64,000 nt of DNA. Origin: RGIG529 sp050950425 (GTDB lineage Bacteria; Bacillota; Clostridia; Oscillospirales; Oscillospiraceae). The translations under genes and the position numbers were made by a program. The notes below the pieces were generated by a model. That model was not told the DNA's origin, made no database searches, and worked only from the letters and a program-made list of their open reading frames with translations. Positions 30,692 through 40,226 of this stretch are shown here, piece by piece. The stretch spans positions 1,302,001 through 1,366,000 of the forward strand of contig JBMNHO010000002.1 of assembly GCA_050950425.1 (NCBI GenBank), written 5' to 3'. Each line of letters starts with the position of its first letter. The stretch's first letter is position 1.

Positions 30692-33600
30692 ATGGAAAAG
30701 CAGATGGCGTGTGAAGCAGAACGAGAGATACTGACACAGAGGGCGAAAGCAGCCCGCGCGCTCCCTGTGCTGGGCTTTCGTTCCGCCGACGCACTGGTGC
30801 GGAACGGGAAGCGGCAGCTGCGCTGTGTGAAACAGATCAGATGGCGTTTGATGGAGTGGGACGGAAAGGAATTTCAGCCGGCCATCGAATGGCTGCTGGA
30901 CAACTGGTATTTGGCCCAGCAGGAGGGAGCCTCCGGAATCAGCGCCATGCGCCATGCCGGCAAGCTGCGTGAAACAGAAGGGGAAGACGGCCGCCGGCTG
31001 CCTCTTTTGCGCGCCCTGGCCGACGAGTGGCTTGGATGCGGCGCCGGGCTTACCCCGGAAAACCTGGTTCTTTTTTTGCAACAGGTGCAGGAAACGCTCC
31101 CCCTGTCTGAAAAAGAGCGGGCGCTCTTTTTGCAGGCGGTGCGTCTTTCGCTGCTGTCCCGGCTGGAGGAGCTGTGCCGCGCGCTGCAAACGGCCTGCGG
31201 GGAGAAAGAAACCGGTGACCTCGAAGGAGGAAAAGAGCGGGAGGAAACGGCCCGGCAGCTGGAGCGGGGCATGGAGCGGATTTTTACCGGGCTGCGGCTG
31301 CTTTCCACCACCGATTTTTCCAAGGCGATGGAACAAATTAGCCTGGTGGAGCAGATTTTGCGGCAGGACCCGGCGGGTGTTTACCCTAAAATGGACGAAA
31401 GCTCCCGTATTTGGTATCGTCAGGCCGTGTGCCGTCTGGCGAAAAAAGAAAAACAGACCGAGCAGGCGCTGGCCCAGCGGGTAATCGACCTTGCCGGGGA
31501 GGACAAAGCGCATGTGGGCGTCTTTTTGTTTCAGCGGCCCTTGGGGAAGCCGGCGCGGGAGCGAACCGGCGTGTTCTACGTAGGGAGTATTTTGATTGTA
31601 ACGTTGTTTTTGGCTCTTCTGGTTGGCTTTGTGCTGGGCAGTGTAGCCGCCGCCCTGCTGATTTTGCTGCCCGCGTTTGAGATTGTCAAAAACAGTGTTG
31701 ATTTTTTGGTGCTGCATTTGGTGCGCCCCCGGCCGGTGTTTCGTCTGTCCTTGAAAGACGGGGTGCCGAAGGAAGGGCGGACGCTGTGCGTCATTTCCAC
31801 CCTTCTCACAGGGGAAAGCAGCGGCGCTGCCTGCGCCAGGCGGCTGGAAGAATATCGTCTGGCCAACCGGGACGCGGGGGAGGAGCTGCGGTTTGGCATT
31901 TTGGCGGATTTGCCGGACAGCCCCGTCCCCATGGGGAAAGAGCAGCGGGGCTGGGTGCGGGAGGCGCAGAAAGAGGTGGACGTCCTCAACGAACGATATG
32001 GCGGCGGGTTTTATCTGTTTTCCCGCACCCCCGTGTTCCACCCGGTGGAAGAACGATATATGGGAAAAGAGCGCAAGCGAGGGGCCATCGGCGAGCTGAT
32101 GCGCCTTTTGAAAGAACGAAAAAGCGAGCTGAAGGTATATGCGGGAGACAAAAACCGCCTTGCCGGCACCCGCTATGTGATCACGCTGGATGAGGACACC
32201 CGGCTCAACGTGGGCGCGGCCAGAGAGCTCATCGGCGCCATGCTGCATCCCTTAAACCGGGCCAAGATCGACACGAAACGCAAGGTGGTCTCCGAGGGAT
32301 ACGGCATTTTGCAGCCCCGTATCTCCGTGGAGCTGGAAGCGGCCAACCGGTCCCATTTTTCCCGGATTTTTGCGGGACAGGGGGGCGTGGACCCCTACGG
32401 AAGCACCACCAGCGACGTGTATCACGATTTGTTCGACCGGGGCATCTATACCGGAAAAGGGATTTTAGATGTAGAAGCCTTTTCCCAGTGCCTGAGCGGG
32501 CGGTTTCCGCCCAACTGCATTTTGTCCCACGACCTGCTGGAGGGGTCTTATCTGCGGGCGGGGCTGATCGGGGACGTGGAGCTGACAGACGGCTACCCCT
32601 ATAAAGTGACGTCCTATTTTGCGAGGCTCCATCGCTGGATCCGGGGGGACTGGCAGGTGTCTCCCTGGCTGCGCGGCCGGGTGCGGACAATAGAGGGGGA
32701 GGAGCGAAACCCCATTTCCTCCATCAGCAAATGGGAGATCTGGGACAATCTCCGGCGGAGTGTTACACCTGTTTTCACGTTTTTGGCTTTGCTTTTGGGT
32801 ATGATTTTTTCCCAGCGGGTGTTGTCCGCCGCCGCCGGCGCGGCTATTTTATCGGCCATGTCTAATTTGCTTTTGTCGGGAGCGGATCTGGCCTTTCGCC
32901 GGGGGGCGGGGATGCGCCAGCGGTACCACTCGACCATCATCACGGGCTTTGGCGGCGTGGTGCTGCAAACTTTGGTGCAGCTTTTGTTTTTGCCGTATCA
33001 GGCCTATATCGCCCTGTCCGCCGTGTTAACGGCGCTGTACCGAATGCTGATTTCCAAGCGCAATCTGCTCGCCTGGGTGACGGCGGCAGACGCGGAACGG
33101 CAGGCGGGAAGCGGGCTGGGCGCCGTGTACCGAAGGATGTTCCCCTCTGTTTTGCTGGGGGCCGTGGCGCTGCTTTTTTCCGCCTACCCCGCCGGCTCGG
33201 CCGTGGGCCTCGTTTGGATGTTGTCGCCCTTTTTCGCCTGGGCCATGAGCCGGACAATCAGCGAAAAGAGAACGCTTGACAAGGCAGACCGCGCTTTTTT
33301 GCTCCACGAGGCAACGCTGATGTGGCGCTATTTTACAGAGCATCTCCGTCCGGAGGATCATTTTTTGCCGCCGGATAACGTACAGGAGCAGCCCCCCTTG
33401 GGAGTGGCCCATCGCACCTCACCCACCAACATCGGGCTTTCGCTGCTTTGCTGCATGGCGGCGCTGGATCTGGACTTGGCGCCAAAGGAGCGGGTACTGT
33501 TCCTTTTGGATCAGACCCTTTCCACCGTGGAACGGCTGGAAACGTGGAACGGACATTTGTGCAACTGGTACCACACAGAAACGCTCTCGCCCTTGTGCCC

Positions 33601-36600
33601 CAAGTATATCTCCACCGTAGACAGCGGCAATTTATGCGGCTGCCTCCTTGCCCTGTCCGAAGGGCTGAAGGAGCTGGGAGAAGAGGGGACGTCCCTTTCA
33701 GAGCGGGCGGAGGCGCTGGCGTATCAAATGGATTTTCGTCCGCTGTATGATAAGGAGCGCAAGCTGTTTTCCATCGGCTATGACTTAGAGAACGAGTGTT
33801 TGACAGAAGGATTTTATGATTTAATGGCCAGCGAAGCGAGGCAGACCAGCTATCTGGCCGTTGCCCTGGGCCAGGTGGAGGCGCGCCACTGGCGCAGGCT
33901 CAGCCGAGCCATGGTCTCCGTGGGGGATTACAGCGGGATTGTCTCCTGGACAGGCACGATGTTTGAATATTTAATGCCCCATTTGCTTTTGCCCTGTTAC
34001 CCCAATTCTCTGCTGTATGAAAGCGCGGGCTTTTGCGTCTACGCCCAAAAAAGGCGTACGGCGGCAAGGGGCATCCCTTGGGGCATTTCGGAAAGCGCCT
34101 TTTATGCCTTTGACGGGGCCTTGAACTATCAGTACAAGGCACACGGGGTGCAGCAGCTGGCCCTCAAGCGCAATATGAACCAGGAGCTGGTGCTGGCGCC
34201 GTATGCTTCCTTTTTGGCGCTGCTTGTGGCGCCGGAAAGCGCCACCAAAAATCTGCGCAGGCTGCGGGATCTGGGCATAGAGGGGAAATACGGCCTTTAC
34301 GAGGCGGTGGATTACACCGGCCTGCGGCAGGTGAATCCGGGCGGGTTCGAAGTGGTGCGCACGTATATGGCGCATCATCTGGGCATGAGCCTCCTTTCTG
34401 TGGCAAATGTGCTGAAAAAAGGCGTGTTCCAAGACCGGCTGATGCAAAACCGATCCATGGCGGCCTATCGGGAGCTGCTTCAGGAAAAGGTACCCGTCGG
34501 CGCCCAGGTGATGAAAAACCCGGTTCGTGACGTGCCGGAGCGCATTCGCCCCTTTGACGGCGTGAACTGGAACGCAGAAGGAAGCGCCCACAATGTGTGG
34601 AATCCGCTTTGTACGTTGCTGTCCAACGGGGTATATACGGTTTTCGTAACGGAAACAGGGTGCAGTCTGTCCCGATGCGGCCCTTTGGACATGACCCGGT
34701 TTTCCTATGACCCGATGGGGGAACACATGGGCATTTCCATGTTTTTGCGCAAAGGAGATCAGCTGATTTCCCTGACGCCCGCCCCGTATTTTGAGTACGC
34801 CAAGTACGATTATCAGTTTGACGGCACCTGCGCCCAATATACCGTGGACCGGGGGGATGTCTATGCCAAGCTGCGCATCTCCGTCCCCCAGGACGGCGCG
34901 GGAGAGCTGAGAGAGGTGACAGTGAGCAGCGCCGTAAAGGCCGAATGGGAGCTGATCTGCTATTTTGAACCCGTTTTGGCCAAACGGGCCGATTATGAGG
35001 CACACCCTGCCTTTTCCAAGCTGTCTCTTTCCACGCAAATTGAAACAGACGGCGTCCTGGTGACGCGAAAACCGAAAGACCGGGAGCCGGAGTGGTTTTT
35101 AAGCCTTCTGTGTCAGGAGCCGGGCATTCAGTTTGACACGAACCGGGCCGCCGTTTTAGGGCGAGGGGGCAGCCAAATGCTGGACGCTGCCCTTCGCCGG
35201 CCGCCCCGAGGAACCCAGGGAGAGGTGCTGGATCCCTGCGTTCTGGCGCGGCTGCCTCTTTCCATGCAGGGAGGGGAGACCAGAACCGTGCGGTTTTCTC
35301 TGGCCGCGGGAAAAGACAGGCTGGAGACGCTGCACACAGGGGAAAGCATCCTGGCTTTGCCCCCGGAGAGATACAGCAAGCGGTTCATCAGCGCCATGCA
35401 TTTGCTGGAGCTGTCTCAAAAAGAAGCGACAGAGGCCATGGGCTTTTTAAGCGCCCTTGTGTTCCCCCCGGGCAGACGGATGAAAAACACCCGGGCATCC
35501 GGCCAGCACGCCCTTTGGCCCTACGGCATTTCCGGCGATTTGCCCATTGTCACCATGGAGCTGCCGGACGAATCCTGTGTGGAGGCGGCGCTTTCCCTGT
35601 TTCGCCAATACCGGCTGATTACCATCAACGGTATGTTTTGCGATTTGGTGTTTTTGCTGTCCGACGGGGGCGACTACCGAAGGCCTATCCAAGGGGCGCT
35701 GCTGGAGGGCATCAAAGCCGCCGGCTGCGAAGCCCTTTTGGGCTGCCCCGGAGGCGTGCATATCTTTAACCTGCCCAAGGAGGAGCAGCGGGTGATTTTG
35801 GCGCTGTCTACGGTGGTTCTCCCCGAAACGGAGGAAAACAAGCAGGAAAGAGAGCGGGACATTCCGCCTGTCAGGCGGGAAAAAAAGGAGATTGCCCCCG
35901 GGCCTGTGCATTGGCGGTATCTGGAGGATCGGTCTGTTTCCTTTGAAACGGGGGCGCATTTGCCGCCCCTGGCCTGGAGCCATATTGTGGCAAACCCGGC
36001 CTTTGGCTGGACGGCCACAGATGCCGGAACGGGAAACATCTGGCGGGGCAACGCCAGAGAAAACCAGCTGCTTCCGTGGAACAACGATCCTTTGGCCGTC
36101 GAAGGGCCGGAGGGGCTGTTCCTCTTGGAAGACGGAGAAAAGATTTCCCTGTTTGCAGACGGAGACGGGCGACCCTGCAAAGTCACCTACGGGTTTGGCT
36201 TTGCCGTTTGGGAAAAGCAGCTGAAAGAGCAAACGGTGAAGGTGACGGGATTTGTCCCCCCGAATTTGCCCGTCCGCGTGTTCCTGATCGAAGGGGAGGG
36301 GGCGCTGCATTACCACGCCAAGCTGCGCATGGGCGCCGGCCCGGAGGCGGAGCCGTATGTGACAACGCAGCTGTCAAACGGCGTTTTGACCGCCCGTAAT
36401 TCTTACAATATGCCCTTTTCCCTGCAAACCATGGTGCTTGCGGCCACAGACGGGTTTGACGGATTTACCTGTGATTGGCGCAGTATGCGCGGGGGGGAGT
36501 TTGACGGAAAAACGGGAAACGGGCAGGTTCCCTGCTTTGGCGTCTCCCTGTCCTTGCGGGGAAGCGCAGTCCTTGTTCTGGGCTGCCCCACAAACGAACA

Positions 36601-38272
36601 GGAGAAAAGGGCCGTTTTGTCTCTGAAGGACCCGAGCGAGGCCCTTTGTGCCTTGGGAGAAACCAAAACCTTTTGGGACCGTCAGCTGGGCGGCCTTACG
36701 GTTCACACTGGAGAGCCGTATCTGGATGCCTATCTCAACGGATGGGCCCTGTATCAAACCATTGCCTGCCGCCTTTGGGGCCGCAGCTCCCTGTACCAAA
36801 ACGGAGGGGCTTACGGGTTTCGGGATCAACTCCAGGACGTATGCGCGCTGACGGCCACGGCGCCCCAATTGGCCAGGCGGCAAATTCTTTTGGCCTGCGC
36901 CCATCAGTTTGAAGAAGGGGACGTGCAGCACTGGTGGCACCCGGAAGACGCCGGCGGCGGCGCGGACAAAGGGGTTCGCACCCGGTATACCGACGATCTG
37001 CTGTGGCTGCCCTATGCCATTTGCCGCTACGTGGAGCAAACGGGAGACACGTCCGTCTTGTCCCTGAAAACGCCCTATCTCACATCCCCCGTGCTGCGCA
37101 AAGAAGAAGTGGAACGATATGAAACGCCCCGGGTTTCCATGGAGACCGGGACCGTGCTGGAGCACGGCGCCCGGGCGCTGGAGAGGGCCTTTTTGCGGGG
37201 TGTCGGCAAAAACGGGCTGGCGCTGTTCGGCGGCGGCGATTGGAACGACGGCATGAACCGGGTGGGCGCCGGGGGAACCGGGGAAAGCGTCTGGCTCACT
37301 TGGTTTTTGGCTCATGTGGCAGAGCAATGGGCCGCTCTTTCAGAACAAGAGGGGAACGGCACTTTGGCAGAGGTGCTGCGGGAACGGGCGGAGGCGCTTT
37401 CGAAGGCGGCCAGCGAAGCGTGGGACGGCGGCTGGTTTTTAAGGGGCTATTACGATGACGGGACGCCCCTGGGAAGCAGAGAAAGCGTTGCCTGTCAGAT
37501 CGACTCCATTGCCCAGAGCTTTGGCGCCTTGTCCTCTTTTTCGGACAAGGAAAAGGTGCGGGAAGGGCTTCGAAACGCCGTGGACCGTCTGTTTGACCGA
37601 TCTCATCAAATGGTCAAGCTGTTCACGCCCCCCTTTCAAAGCAAAACCCCGGACCCGGGGTATATCACCGGGTATCCCGCCGGCGTGCGGGAAAACGGGG
37701 GCCAATATACCCACGGCGCCATCTGGCTGGCCATGGGCTGCTTGAAAGAGGGGCTGGTGGAGGAGGGGGCGGACATGCTCCTGGCGCTTCTGCCGGGGCG
37801 CCACCCCGCAGAGGAATATCTGGCAGAGCCATATGTCATCGCGGCGGACGTCTACGCCAACCCTGCCCATATGGGAAGGGGCGGGTGGAGCTGGTATACA
37901 GGCGCCGCCGGGTGGTATTACCGTGTGGCGATAGAAGAATTTCTCGGCATTCGCGTCAAGGCGGGATATTTCACGGTGTGCCCGCGGCTTCCGGAATCCT
38001 GGAGCGGGTTTGAAGCCCGTTGGAAAACGGATCGGGGGCTTTGGGAAATCGTGGTGCGAAAAGGAGCGGAACAGGACATTAAAGTGGACGGCGTAAAAGC
38101 AAAAGAAAACGCCTTCCCGCTTGCGCGGGAAGGCGTACACCGACTGGAGATTACCCTTGCAGATGACGATGCAAGTGTTCCGGCGACATCTGAAGGGAGG
38201 AGGGCAGGTCAGAAGACAGATCCTCAAAACTCTGATCCAGATCCGGAGGCGCATCTGCCAGCTCGGCGATAA
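30692..38272 (+). CDS. Cyclic beta-1,2-glucan synthase-like glycosyltransferase/phosphorylase (NdvB-like)
   Basis: A giant 2526-residue membrane enzyme. After a cytoplasmic N-terminal region, a hydrophobic block lies near residues 295-350; a GT84-type transferase domain follows, with TLDEDTRLN (about 497), SHDLLEGSYLRAGL (about 612) and RWIRGDWQ (about 650); then a second membrane cluster (about 690-850), a glucoamylase-like domain (GLYEAVDYT near 1205), and a C-terminal GH94 phosphorylase domain with FGGGDWNDGMNRVG (about 2180) carrying the acid Asp. This is the plan of NdvB/Cgs, which start, elongate and cyclise beta-1,2-glucan; in Clostridia related proteins may make linear beta-1,2-glucan or another glycan. 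The last residues after HRLEITL overlap the convergent gene by 122 bases. The ATG at 30692 follows AGGAGAATGATGAC. Confidence 0.88.
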   Translation: MEKQMACEAEREILTQRAKAARALPVLGFRSADALVRNGKRQLRCVKQIRWRLMEWDGKEFQPAIEWLLDNWYLAQQEGASGISAMRHAGKLRETEGEDGRRLPLLRALADEWLGCGAGLTPENLVLFLQQVQETLPLSEKERALFLQAVRLSLLSRLEELCRALQTACGEKETGDLEGGKEREETARQLERGMERIFTGLRLLSTTDFSKAMEQISLVEQILRQDPAGVYPKMDESSRIWYRQAVCRLAKKEKQTEQALAQRVIDLAGEDKAHVGVFLFQRPLGKPARERTGVFYVGSILIVTLFLALLVGFVLGSVAAALLILLPAFEIVKNSVDFLVLHLVRPRPVFRLSLKDGVPKEGRTLCVISTLLTGESSGAACARRLEEYRLANRDAGEELRFGILADLPDSPVPMGKEQRGWVREAQKEVDVLNERYGGGFYLFSRTPVFHPVEERYMGKERKRGAIGELMRLLKERKSELKVYAGDKNRLAGTRYVITLDEDTRLNVGAARELIGAMLHPLNRAKIDTKRKVVSEGYGILQPRISVELEAANRSHFSRIFAGQGGVDPYGSTTSDVYHDLFDRGIYTGKGILDVEAFSQCLSGRFPPNCILSHDLLEGSYLRAGLIGDVELTDGYPYKVTSYFARLHRWIRGDWQVSPWLRGRVRTIEGEERNPISSISKWEIWDNLRRSVTPVFTFLALLLGMIFSQRVLSAAAGAAILSAMSNLLLSGADLAFRRGAGMRQRYHSTIITGFGGVVLQTLVQLLFLPYQAYIALSAVLTALYRMLISKRNLLAWVTAADAERQAGSGLGAVYRRMFPSVLLGAVALLFSAYPAGSAVGLVWMLSPFFAWAMSRTISEKRTLDKADRAFLLHEATLMWRYFTEHLRPEDHFLPPDNVQEQPPLGVAHRTSPTNIGLSLLCCMAALDLDLAPKERVLFLLDQTLSTVERLETWNGHLCNWYHTETLSPLCPKYISTVDSGNLCGCLLALSEGLKELGEEGTSLSERAEALAYQMDFRPLYDKERKLFSIGYDLENECLTEGFYDLMASEARQTSYLAVALGQVEARHWRRLSRAMVSVGDYSGIVSWTGTMFEYLMPHLLLPCYPNSLLYESAGFCVYAQKRRTAARGIPWGISESAFYAFDGALNYQYKAHGVQQLALKRNMNQELVLAPYASFLALLVAPESATKNLRRLRDLGIEGKYGLYEAVDYTGLRQVNPGGFEVVRTYMAHHLGMSLLSVANVLKKGVFQDRLMQNRSMAAYRELLQEKVPVGAQVMKNPVRDVPERIRPFDGVNWNAEGSAHNVWNPLCTLLSNGVYTVFVTETGCSLSRCGPLDMTRFSYDPMGEHMGISMFLRKGDQLISLTPAPYFEYAKYDYQFDGTCAQYTVDRGDVYAKLRISVPQDGAGELREVTVSSAVKAEWELICYFEPVLAKRADYEAHPAFSKLSLSTQIETDGVLVTRKPKDREPEWFLSLLCQEPGIQFDTNRAAVLGRGGSQMLDAALRRPPRGTQGEVLDPCVLARLPLSMQGGETRTVRFSLAAGKDRLETLHTGESILALPPERYSKRFISAMHLLELSQKEATEAMGFLSALVFPPGRRMKNTRASGQHALWPYGISGDLPIVTMELPDESCVEAALSLFRQYRLITINGMFCDLVFLLSDGGDYRRPIQGALLEGIKAAGCEALLGCPGGVHIFNLPKEEQRVILALSTVVLPETEENKQERERDIPPVRREKKEIAPGPVHWRYLEDRSVSFETGAHLPPLAWSHIVANPAFGWTATDAGTGNIWRGNARENQLLPWNNDPLAVEGPEGLFLLEDGEKISLFADGDGRPCKVTYGFGFAVWEKQLKEQTVKVTGFVPPNLPVRVFLIEGEGALHYHAKLRMGAGPEAEPYVTTQLSNGVLTARNSYNMPFSLQTMVLAATDGFDGFTCDWRSMRGGEFDGKTGNGQVPCFGVSLSLRGSAVLVLGCPTNEQEKRAVLSLKDPSEALCALGETKTFWDRQLGGLTVHTGEPYLDAYLNGWALYQTIACRLWGRSSLYQNGGAYGFRDQLQDVCALTATAPQLARRQILLACAHQFEEGDVQHWWHPEDAGGGADKGVRTRYTDDLLWLPYAICRYVEQTGDTSVLSLKTPYLTSPVLRKEEVERYETPRVSMETGTVLEHGARALERAFLRGVGKNGLALFGGGDWNDGMNRVGAGGTGESVWLTWFLAHVAEQWAALSEQEGNGTLAEVLRERAEALSKAASEAWDGGWFLRGYYDDGTPLGSRESVACQIDSIAQSFGALSSFSDKEKVREGLRNAVDRLFDRSHQMVKLFTPPFQSKTPDPGYITGYPAGVRENGGQYTHGAIWLAMGCLKEGLVEEGADMLLALLPGRHPAEEYLAEPYVIAADVYANPAHMGRGGWSWYTGAAGWYYRVAIEEFLGIRVKAGYFTVCPRLPESWSGFEARWKTDRGLWEIVVRKGAEQDIKVDGVKAKENAFPLAREGVHRLEITLADDDASVPATSEGRRAGQKTDPQNSDPDPEAHLPARR
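38098..38136 (-). terminator. Terminator of the GT-C gene inside the ndvB-like coding end
   Basis: A 12-bp perfect stem (38109-38120 with 38125-38136, 4-base loop) followed on the minus strand by GTTTTCTTTTG. It lies 15 bases past the stop of the minus-strand glycosyltransferase gene and entirely within the coding sequence of the ndvB-like gene. Confidence 0.8.
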
Positions 38273-39758
38273 TCGAAAGGTCGATGCAGGGCTCGTCCGG
38301 ATCAGAAGCAAATGAAACGCCAGCGGCATGGGAAGAGGAAGCAGACCCTGTTTCCTCTTCTTTTTTTGCCGGCGAGAGGGTGTTGCCGGCAGAAAAGGAC
38401 TGGAGCAGGTCGTGCAGCAAAATCGGAATGGTCAGGCAGAAGAGCAGTGCGCCATATTTCAGGGGATAAACATACCGCAGCACCAGATAGGCGTGGTACC
38501 CGCTGAGAGAGGCAACCTGAACCATAGCCGGTAAAAAGATGCGGTTTATCCGCGCGCATGCCCAAATAACCGCCATCATTTCCGCCAAGTAGAAGTAGCG
38601 CTCATGCATATGCGGCAGCAGGAGAGGAATGCCAACGGCAAAGAGCAGGCCGAAAAGAAACAGGCTTCGGCCCGAAAGAGAAGCCCTGCGCGCAAAGGCA
38701 AAGATCGCCAGGATAAGGACAAAGAGAAAGGCGGCGGCGATGCAAATTTTGCTCCACAGGGCGACATCCGCCGTGGCGGGCAAAAAAGAAGCCAAAGAGG
38801 GCGCGTTGAGGCTTAAAGACGGATAAGAGCTTGTCTGGTTCAGATAGATCATAAAAAGATCGGAAACGGGACGGCCCATCAAAACGGCGGGCAGGCAAAT
38901 GACGCCATATGTCACGGGGAACAAAAACAGCTGATACCATTTTACATGGCGGGTAAATAAAAAAATCAAGAACAAAGGCAGAATAAAAACGGCCTGCAAT
39001 TTGAAGGAAAACGCAACGGCAACAAGGACAACGGAAGCGCCGCCCTTGTGCCGCAGGGCGGCATAGACAGCAAAGAGAACAAACGCGGTGTAAATGCTGT
39101 CACACTGCCCCCACAGAGCCCCGTTTAAAACGGCGGTGGGCAAAAACAGCGTGATGAAAAAAGCGACGACAGGCGCCGTAGGGGCAAAGCCAGGCAAATC
39201 AGACAAGGCCCCGGAAGACCGTTTTTCAGCAACCAGATGCCGCGTCAGAAGAAAAACGCCCCACGCCGTCAGCACTTCAAAGAAGATGGAGAACAATTTA
39301 ATGAGATATAAGTCCGGAATGCGCAAATAAGAGATAGCGGAAAGAAAATATAAATAAGGTACGTTGTAATCTCCGATGGAGACGTTCAAAGCAGAAAACC
39401 CGCCGTTCTCCCGAAAAAAAGCAACCCAATGGGTGAGAAAGGAATTATAATCCCCAGACGCATATTCAAAGCAGAAAAAGCGAAGGAACAGAGCCAGTCC
39501 CAAAAGCAAAGCGGAAACGGCGATGCCCGTTGCGCTGCGCACGTTCCCCTTCCAAACCAAAAGCCCCATGCCAAGGCAAAACAGCCCGGCAAACAAAACC
39601 AGCATGGAAACAGAGGCAAAAAGCCCTGCGTTTTCCACCTGGTTTAACAAAAGCAGTCGAAAGCCAGACGCCAAAATGACCATGGCTGCATAAATCCCGA
39701 TCAAGGGAGCGACCATGCCGCGGTCCGCGCGTTCGGCAGGGACGGGTTCCGATACCAT
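38151..39758 (-). CDS. GT-C-type multi-spanning membrane glycosyltransferase, Gpi18-like
   Basis: A 535-residue protein with about ten membrane segments up to residue 450 and a cytoplasmic acidic, Ser/Asp-rich tail. It resembles the Gpi18-related mannosyltransferase group (COG5542 type): an early loop with EYASGDYNSFLTHWVAFFR, whose acidic residues fit the GT-C catalytic loop, YNVPYLYFLSAISYL, WGQCDSIYTAFVLFAVY and LPHMHERYFYLAEMM. The donor is likely a polyprenyl-phosphate sugar and the acceptor unknown. The ATG at 39758 follows AAAGGAGGCAACATT. Its 3' end overlaps the ndvB-like gene tail to tail; both may build surface glycans. Confidence 0.8.
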   Translation of the reverse strand: MVSEPVPAERADRGMVAPLIGIYAAMVILASGFRLLLLNQVENAGLFASVSMLVLFAGLFCLGMGLLVWKGNVRSATGIAVSALLLGLALFLRFFCFEYASGDYNSFLTHWVAFFRENGGFSALNVSIGDYNVPYLYFLSAISYLRIPDLYLIKLFSIFFEVLTAWGVFLLTRHLVAEKRSSGALSDLPGFAPTAPVVAFFITLFLPTAVLNGALWGQCDSIYTAFVLFAVYAALRHKGGASVVLVAVAFSFKLQAVFILPLFLIFLFTRHVKWYQLFLFPVTYGVICLPAVLMGRPVSDLFMIYLNQTSSYPSLSLNAPSLASFLPATADVALWSKICIAAAFLFVLILAIFAFARRASLSGRSLFLFGLLFAVGIPLLLPHMHERYFYLAEMMAVIWACARINRIFLPAMVQVASLSGYHAYLVLRYVYPLKYGALLFCLTIPILLHDLLQSFSAGNTLSPAKKEEETGSASSSHAAGVSFASDPDEPCIDLSIIAELADAPPDLDQSFEDLSSDLPSSLQMSPEHLHRHLQG

Positions 39759-39976
39759 AATGTTGCCTCCTTTGCAAGCAAAATGCCTGTTTTTAAAATT
39801 TCGTTTTCCAAGTTTCCGAGTTTGTTCCCCAACGACAGTATCCTTACTATAGCAGAAAAATTCATAGAGAAAAAGGGAAAAGTGCGGGAAGGAAGCAAAA
39901 AATCATGCCAAACCACTGTAAAACAGGGAAAACAAAAAAGGATGCCCATATTCTACGGACAACCCCCAAAAAAATC

Positions 39977-40005
39977 TTGACTTTTCCATTGAAACCTGAT
40001 AGAAT
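39977..40005 (+). promoter_or_regulatory. Promoter of rpoB-rpoC
   Basis: TTGACT (39977-39982), 17-base spacer, TAGAAT (40000-40005). It is the only strong promoter match ahead of rpoB. Confidence 0.75.
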
Positions 40006-40088
40006 GAGGAACTGCTATGCAAATAATGCCTGAAATGGCGCTATTCCCCCTACTTTTCAACAGTATATCACAGACCAAAAAAAGTGCA

Positions 40089-40151
40089 AGAGGAACGAAG
40101 AAGAAATAAACAACGCAACCGCGTGTTTCTTTTTGGAAGCCTCTCTTTTTT
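40089..40151 (+). promoter_or_regulatory. Attenuator-like hairpin in the rpoB leader
   Basis: AGAGG (40089-40093) can pair with CCTCT (40140-40144) just before a CTTTTTT run, and an inner hairpin (40108-40128, 8 pairs with one bulge) is itself followed by CTTTTTGG. The arrangement could stop transcription early and so tune RNA polymerase synthesis. Confidence 0.4.
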
Positions 40152-40226
40152 ATTGAAAATGACGAATTGAAAATGATGAAAGGCGCTTGGGAACCCGGCG
40201 CCGGAAAACGGAGTGTGAAGTTTACG

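Larger units (their letters stand above)
39759..40226. other. Divergent intergenic region with the rpoBC leader
   Basis: This 468-base region separates the GT-C gene (minus) and rpoB (plus). It contains a possible minus-strand minus-10 hexamer TATAGT at 39846-39851 with no clear minus-35 box, the rpoB promoter at 39977-40005, and an approximately 215-base leader with an attenuator-like hairpin at 40089-40151. No rplJ or rplL gene, and no other coding frame with protein-like character, is present. Confidence 0.6.

Noticed and set aside
30659..32248. 529-codon open frame antisense to the ndvB-like gene start
   Set aside because: Overlaps a well-supported GT84-type gene and lacks a start signal; composition is typical of an antisense shadow.
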